A stretch of 64,000 nucleotides of DNA. It comes from an uncultured Lactobacillus sp. Lineage in GTDB: Bacteria > Bacillota > Bacilli > Lactobacillales > Lactobacillaceae. Of the stretch, positions 60,478 to 64,000 are shown piece by piece. The notes under the pieces are model-generated. The model was not told where the DNA came from. It did no database searches and worked only from the letters and a program-made list of their open reading frames with translations. The stretch's first letter is position 1. The number at the start of each line of letters is the position of its first letter. The translations under genes were made by a program, and so were the position numbers. Location: contig NZ_CARBVX010000003.1 in assembly GCF_948948975.1 (NCBI RefSeq), positions 1 to 64,000 of the forward strand. Reading direction: 5' to 3'.

Positions 60478-60735
60478 ATGGCAAAAAAATCCAAAATCGT
60501 TAAGGCTGCTAAGCAGCGTGAATTAATCAAGAAATACTATGAATTAAAAGAAGCTGGTGACGTAGAAGCATTAGCAAAATTACCGCTTGATGCTCACCCA
60601 ACTCACTACCATAATCGTGATTTACATGATGGTAGACCACATGGTTATATGCGTAAGTTTGGTATGTCACGTTTACGCTTCAAAGAATTAGCACACAAGG
60701 GGCAACTTCCTGGTGTGCGCAAAGCTAGTTGGTAA
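60478..60735 (+). CDS. rpsN: 30S ribosomal protein S14, zinc-independent paralogue
   Basis: 85-residue S14 lacking the CxxC zinc knuckles, i.e. the C-minus type that replaces the zinc-binding form when zinc is scarce. Typical end: [23 protein letters not shown] followed by [19 protein letters not shown] precedes the ATG. It stands alone with its own promoter and terminator, away from the main ribosomal protein operon, fitting the second copy. Zinc control is inferred from the family. Confidence 0.95.
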   Translation: MAKKSKIVKAAKQRELIKKYYELKEAGDVEALAKLPLDAHPTHYHNRDLHDGRPHGYMRKFGMSRLRFKELAHKGQLPGVRKASW

Positions 60736-60789
60736 AATTATAAGACTAGTTCTTAGTTAAATCAAAATTTAAACATATAGTCACACTTT

Positions 60790-60818
60790 AGACATTCCTA
60801 TTGGAATGTCTTTTTTTG
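60790..60818 (+). terminator. Terminator of rpsN
   Basis: GACATTCC pairs with GGAATGTC and is followed by TTTTTTT. Confidence 0.9.
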
Positions 60819-60851
60819 TGTTTAATACTAAAAATTCTCAATTCATATTTT

Positions 60852-60859
60852 GATATAAT
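60852..60859 (+). promoter_or_regulatory. Extended -10 promoter of the small hydrophobic-peptide transcript
   Basis: TGATATAAT (60851-60859) is an extended -10 box with TG one base before TATAAT; the -35 region is weak. Start expected near 60866. Confidence 0.6.
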
Positions 60860-60991
60860 TTTTATTAGGCTTTTATAGATAGCTAATATAAGAGCTTAGT
60901 AACTTTTCATGGCTCTACACCCCTCACATATATTTTAGGTTACGGAGGTGGAAGCCATGATAATTTGGATAGGCTGGAGTGTTGGTGTGCC

Positions 60992-61102
60992 TTGATAATA
61001 GCTGCTATTGCTATCGGCATTGTCTTAAACGCATTGGGTATTTTCCTAATCCGTGCAGCAATTGCTTATGTAATAACAAAAAAGGCTAATCACAAGGATT
61101 AG
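60992..61102 (+). CDS. Short hydrophobic peptide, candidate type I toxin
   Basis: 36 codons from a TTG at 60992: IIAAIAIGIVLNALGIFLIR, then AAIAYVITKK and a charged end NHKD; one membrane helix with a basic tail, the size and shape of Fst/Ldr-type toxins, though the sequence is not recognised. Upstream a strong GGAGGT (60944-60949) precedes ATG 60957, which opens a 12-codon frame MIIWIGWSVGVP. That frame ends in TGA TAA TAG and overlaps the TTG (TTGA), so the peptide may be coupled to it. A start at TTG 60965 would give 45 codons. The stop codon lies inside a hairpin shared with an antisense RNA. Confidence 0.5.
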   Translation: MIIAAIAIGIVLNALGIFLIRAAIAYVITKKANHKD

Positions 61103-61167
61103 CCACACAATCAGTCATCTTAAGTTACGATTGGAGGTAGAGACTCGCACTCTCTATCTCCTTTTCT
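61078..61167 (-). ncRNA. Candidate antisense RNA converging on the hydrophobic-peptide transcript
   Basis: From the minus-strand promoter, a transcript of about 90 bases would begin near 61167, form the hairpin GGAG-TAGAGA/TCTCTA-CTCC (61133-61161), and end at GGCTAATC-CTTGT-GATTAGCC (61084-61104) followed by TTTTTTG on minus. It overlaps the 3' end of the peptide frame. Its 5' part is the complement of a GTTACG...GGAGGT repeat also present at the peptide ribosome site, as in Fst/par RNAII. Confidence 0.6.
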
Positions 61168-61173
61168 TTTACA

Positions 61174-61202
61174 ATTATATAAGAATTTTAAGGGAATGTC
61201 AT
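61174..61202 (-). promoter_or_regulatory. Antisense promoter
   Basis: Minus strand: -35 ATGACA (61197-61202), 17 bases, -10 TATAAT (61174-61179); one mismatch in the two hexamers together. Confidence 0.75.
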
Positions 61203-61231
61203 CATTAATATATTTTAGCTTTGCCTGGTAA

Positions 61232-61623
61232 TTATTGATAATTCAATTTTTCCATAAGTGCTTCTGTTAATACCTTAGAAAAATTAATTTTCTTTTTCTC
61301 AGCTTGGAGAGCTAGTTTAGCAGGTACAGTTACATTTTTCTAACAGTTTTTTCAAAGTTAGCTGCTGATTTTGTTAGATCAGTCGGTACTAATACGACAA
61401 AAGCGCCAGGCTCCTCTATTTTAATCTCAGCAAGATCAGTCATTTTTGGCAATTTCTTTTCATCAAACAAAATTGTTCCCAAAGCATCTGCTGCCACTTT
61501 AAAAGCATCTTTTAGTCCATGCCCTTCAGTCACAGCTCCTTTAACATCAGGAAAACTAATAAAGTAAACATTATCTTCAATTGGTTTAAAGATTGCTGGA
61601 TATGTTACAATTTTTTCTTTCAT
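61232..61623 (-). pseudogene. HicB-like antitoxin gene with a one-base frameshift, no hicA
   Basis: The intact part (MKEKIVTYPAIFKPIEDNVY; FISFPDVKGAVTEGHG; KVAADALGTILFDEKKLP) is a HicB domain with a degenerate RNase H-like fold. After EKTVR the frame stops at KM. Adding one A to the five-A run at 61334-61338 restores KNVTVPAKLALQAEKKKINF then SKVLTEALMEKLNYQ, a normal HicB C-terminal DNA-binding tail ending at 61232. The start at 61623 has GGGAGGG. No HicA toxin gene is adjacent. The truncated 97-residue product lacks the DNA-binding tail. Confidence 0.85.
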
Positions 61624-61640
61624 GATTATCCCTCCCAACA

Positions 61641-61670
61641 AAAAAGCTCCGACAAAAGTCGGAGCTTCTT
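61641..61670 (-). terminator. Terminator of gpmA
   Basis: AAGCTCCGAC pairs with GTCGGAGCTT and is followed by TTTTTTG on minus. Confidence 0.85.
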
Positions 61671-61688
61671 TTACTCAAGAACTAAAAA

Positions 61689-62381
61689 TTAGTCGTCAAG
61701 CTTTTCTTTGTTAACAACATCTAACTTGTCGTCAAATGTGTAAACAACTGGTTCACCAGTCTTCATTTCTAAGTCCATGATGTCATCATCAGAGATGTTT
61801 TCAATGTACTTAGTTAAAGCACGAAGTGAGTTACCGTGTGCAGCAATAATAACGTTCTTGCCGTCAAGTAAATCTGGAGCAATGTGATCTTCCCAGAATG
61901 GCATTACACGGTCTAAAGTAACGTGTAAGTTTTCTGCCTTAGGAACGATATGTGGATCAAGATTTGCGTAACGACGGTCATGTGCTTGACTGTATTCGTT
62001 ATCGTCATCAATTTCAGGTGGTAAAACATCGTATGAACGACGCCAAATGTGAACTTGTTCGTCACCGTACTTTTCAGCAGTATCCTTCTTGTTTAAACCT
62101 TGAAGAGCACCGTAATGACGTTCGTTTAATCTCCAAGTCTTAGTTTCAGGAATCCAAAGTTGGTCACTTTCTTCAAGTGCGTAGTGCAAAGTCTTGATAG
62201 CACGAGTTAATAATGAAGTGTAAGCTTGATCAAATTCAAGACCGTGTTCCTTAATTAAACGACCAGCCTTCTTAGCTTCTTCAACACCTTTTTCTGAAAG
62301 GTTTACATCAACCCAACCAGTAAATTGGTTAGAAAGGTTCCATTCACTTTGACCGTGACGAATTAAAACTAATTTCGACAT
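61689..62381 (-). CDS. gpmA: 2,3-bisphosphoglycerate-dependent phosphoglycerate mutase
   Basis: Glycolytic enzyme, 230 residues, interconverting 3- and 2-phosphoglycerate. Phospho-His in [12 protein letters not shown], second His in [12 protein letters not shown], plus [15 protein letters not shown] and the RRSYDVLPP loop. AAAGGAGATAC precedes the ATG. Confidence 0.97.
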   Translation of the reverse strand: MSKLVLIRHGQSEWNLSNQFTGWVDVNLSEKGVEEAKKAGRLIKEHGLEFDQAYTSLLTRAIKTLHYALEESDQLWIPETKTWRLNERHYGALQGLNKKDTAEKYGDEQVHIWRRSYDVLPPEIDDDNEYSQAHDRRYANLDPHIVPKAENLHVTLDRVMPFWEDHIAPDLLDGKNVIIAAHGNSLRALTKYIENISDDDIMDLEMKTGEPVVYTFDDKLDVVNKEKLDD

Positions 62382-62542
62382 GAACTGTATCTCCTTTAAA
62401 ATTCAATGTTTCACTAACTATTTTACACGCTTATTCAAAATTTTCATAGGAATTACGAAAAAAAGCTTGATTAATTCACAAAATATTTAATGTTAAAATA
62501 ACGATAGATATATTAATTTTGATGAATTGGAGGTATTTAATT

Positions 62543-62965
62543 ATGGAAAATATCAAGTTAGATGGAGGGCATCTCTCACTTGAGCAGCTAAATGCAATTT
62601 TTAGAACAATTCCACAAGAAATGGATGTTTTAGATGAAAACGACCGCGTTGTCTGGTCCTCTATGAATGAGAATCGGCTCTTTAAGCGTACTGAAAACGA
62701 CATAGGTAAAACTGTTTTTGAGGTGCATCCCGGCCACAGTCAAAAGCATGTTAAAGAAGTCCTAAATCAAATGCACGCTGGCAAGCGTAAAAATATTTCA
62801 ATCATGATTACCAAAGATAAACAGCCAGTTAATATTTCCTTCTATAGCCTACATAATGAACATGGTAAATATATTGGCTGCATTGAAGTAACCCAAGCAG
62901 TAAGCAACTTACAAGTTAAAGGCAGTAAATTGCGTAATATTTTAAATGTCCTTAAAAAGCACTAA
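62543..62965 (+). CDS. PAS domain protein
   Basis: 140 residues, essentially one PAS domain (IFRTIPQEMDVLDENDRVVW; VFEVHPGHSQKHVKEVLNQM; KYIGCIEVTQ). It resembles the PAS part of DUF438/COG2461 proteins. No kinase, HTH or hemerythrin domain is attached, so it is a stand-alone sensor of unknown ligand. GGAGGTATTTAATT precedes the ATG at 62543; eight codons were trimmed. Confidence 0.85.
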   Translation: MENIKLDGGHLSLEQLNAIFRTIPQEMDVLDENDRVVWSSMNENRLFKRTENDIGKTVFEVHPGHSQKHVKEVLNQMHAGKRKNISIMITKDKQPVNISFYSLHNEHGKYIGCIEVTQAVSNLQVKGSKLRNILNVLKKH

Positions 62966-62990
62966 AGTTAAGCTCTTAGAATGCTTTTTT
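62954..62990 (+). terminator. Terminator of the PAS gene
   Basis: AAAAAGCA pairs with TGCTTTTTT across a long loop; overlaps the stop codon. Confidence 0.65.
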
Positions 62991-63050
62991 CAGACAAAAA
63001 TAGAGTAAAATAAATTAAGATAGATACATTTATTGGGGGAATATATTTTT

Positions 63051-63878
63051 ATGAAGAGAAAATTCGGCTTCCTAATTTTATTGGGAGTAATTTTAGTTTC
63101 TTTAACTACAGCTTGTTCAAATAAAAGCAGTAAACAAGCAAAGAGTACTGGACCTTCTGCAAGTTCATTAATCAATGCAAAATTTAATTCTAGCTTTGCT
63201 AACGGTCACTTCACTCAAACTACTAATTCTAATGAAATGAACCAAAAGTCAAAATCAGAAGGTTTATTCAAAGACAAAGGTGATGTAACTAACCTTACCT
63301 ATACCTTAACTCAAAAGAAGAAATCTCAAACTGAACAAATGTGGCTTACCAAGAAGGATATGTACTTACTTTTAGAGCAAAACAAGGGCCATTGGATTAA
63401 AAACTCAATTGATGCAGATAGCTTTGATTCAGACCAAGTAAAGGAAAGATTCGATCCTGCAACTTTTAAGAAAATTAACAAAGCTTTAGCTCAAAAAGCC
63501 ACTGTTCAAAGAAAAAATGGAAATTATGAAATTAGTTTTGATGGTACCGACGCTAATCTATGGAATGCAGTCAATCCTTTAATTATCGATGCTATGAACA
63601 CTCCTGGTTCTCAAAATATGCAAGTAGCTCGTTTAGTAAAATCAGCTCAAGTGCAAAATATTAAGGTAACTTATCTAATTGATCCAACTACTAAAAATGT
63701 CGAATCAATGACCTTTAAAGCTCAATACACTGCTGGCGGAAAATATAACTTCACTTGGAACCTAACTTACGACCAATTAGGTCAACACAGTGATTTAACC
63801 GTTCCTTCTGACATTCAAAAGAATGCAATTAGTGCTGAAGACATCAAAAAAGCACAAGAAGAACAAAATAATCAATAA
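63051..63878 (+). CDS. LolA-like lipoprotein (DUF6612-type)
   Basis: 275 residues. Signal peptide with lipobox SLTTAC (Cys about residue 20), short Ser/Lys linker, then a beta-rich domain with helical insertions (YTLTQKKKSQTEQMWLTKKD; MTFKAQYTAGGKYNFTWNLTYDQLG). This resembles the DUF6612/LolA-LppX fold that binds hydrophobic ligands; function unknown. The start at 63051 follows GGGGGAA. A membrane protein gene begins 20 bases downstream, probably co-transcribed. Confidence 0.8.
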   Translation: MKRKFGFLILLGVILVSLTTACSNKSSKQAKSTGPSASSLINAKFNSSFANGHFTQTTNSNEMNQKSKSEGLFKDKGDVTNLTYTLTQKKKSQTEQMWLTKKDMYLLLEQNKGHWIKNSIDADSFDSDQVKERFDPATFKKINKALAQKATVQRKNGNYEISFDGTDANLWNAVNPLIIDAMNTPGSQNMQVARLVKSAQVQNIKVTYLIDPTTKNVESMTFKAQYTAGGKYNFTWNLTYDQLGQHSDLTVPSDIQKNAISAEDIKKAQEEQNNQ

Positions 63879-63898
63879 TCATTTAGAAAGATAAACTA

Positions 63899-64000
63899 AT
63901 GGAAAAAAATAAAATCAAAGATAAAAAGATTATTTTTTCTAACAATCAAGGCGGCAAAATTGCCGCTTTAATTTTAGGTATTATTATCCTGATCTTAGTC
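63899..64000 (+). CDS. Membrane protein, 5' end only (cut by window edge)
   Basis: 34 codons visible: MEKNKIKDKKIIFSNNQGGK then a hydrophobic helix AALILGIIILILV. Basic N-terminus followed by a membrane segment; the family cannot be told. AGAAAG lies eight bases before the ATG. Follows the lipoprotein gene by 20 bases. Confidence 0.6.
   Translation, partial: MEKNKIKDKKIIFSNNQGGKIAALILGIIILILV

Noticed and set aside
61330..61623. Complete short 97-residue HicB protein
   Set aside because: Reading one frame over continues directly into a normal HicB C-terminal tail, so the short end is a frameshift product.

Overview
The window is about 64 kb of a low-GC Gram-positive chromosome. Many genes are ordinary Lactobacillus housekeeping genes: maltose phosphorylase with beta-phosphoglucomutase, PepE/PepG-type C1 peptidases, several cellobiose-type PTS genes with GH1 phospho-beta-glucosidases, Veg, RNase M5 and RpoE next to PyrG. 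The overall content fits the acidophilus group of Lactobacillus, perhaps the johnsonii/gasseri branch; the species is inference. No insertion sequence, prophage or CRISPR array was seen.

Layout. 1-4.9 kb: 5' part of murA, pyrG behind a CTP-sensing attenuator, rpoE, a DUF1934 gene and a divergent HD hydrolase. 4.9-18.9 kb: a maltodextrin regulon on the minus strand (LacI-type regulator, two GH13 enzymes, then maltose phosphorylase, beta-PGM, MsmK-type ATPase, MalE, MalF, MalG and a third GH13 enzyme). Both transcription units carry the same pair of sites, a TGTTACCGGTATCA operator and a cre. 19-31 kb: housekeeping genes (prs, glmU, purR, veg, rsmA, rnmV, tatD, metG, comEB, trpS), interrupted by an M-box magnesium riboswitch in front of a P-type ATPase that is cut off before its phosphorylation site. 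31-44 kb: a tRNA-Gly, a degenerate CPBP membrane protein, a ROK kinase and a beta-glucoside PTS region with three GH1 enzymes, two GntR regulators, one intact EIIC/EIIB/EIIA set and one EIIC pseudogene with two lesions. 44-51 kb: CIRCE-controlled Hsp20, greA, two C1 peptidases flanking an HD hydrolase, tRNA-Thr and tyrS behind a Tyr T-box. 51-60 kb: an envelope operon (LCP protein, PlsY-like protein, LtaS-like phosphoglycerol transferase), LacX-like epimerase, GlcU-like transporter and a GtrA/GtrB pair. 60-64 kb: a zinc-free RpsN paralogue, a small locus built like a type I toxin-antitoxin system, a frameshifted orphan HicB gene, gpmA, a PAS protein and a lipoprotein.

How it works together. 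Maltodextrins are imported by MalEFG-MsmK, trimmed by GH13 enzymes, split by maltose phosphorylase and converted by PgmB to glucose-6-phosphate. Beta-glucosides enter by PTS and are hydrolysed by GH1 enzymes. Sites resembling cre occur at nearly all sugar transcription units, so CcpA control is expected throughout.

The observations most worth following up are the convergent-promoter small-RNA/hydrophobic-peptide locus at 60.85-61.20 kb, the M-box driving a truncated ATPase, the Cys-to-Asp change in MurA (associated with fosfomycin resistance), the pyrG attenuator, and the single-nucleotide slips in homopolymers of hicB and the PTS EIIC gene.
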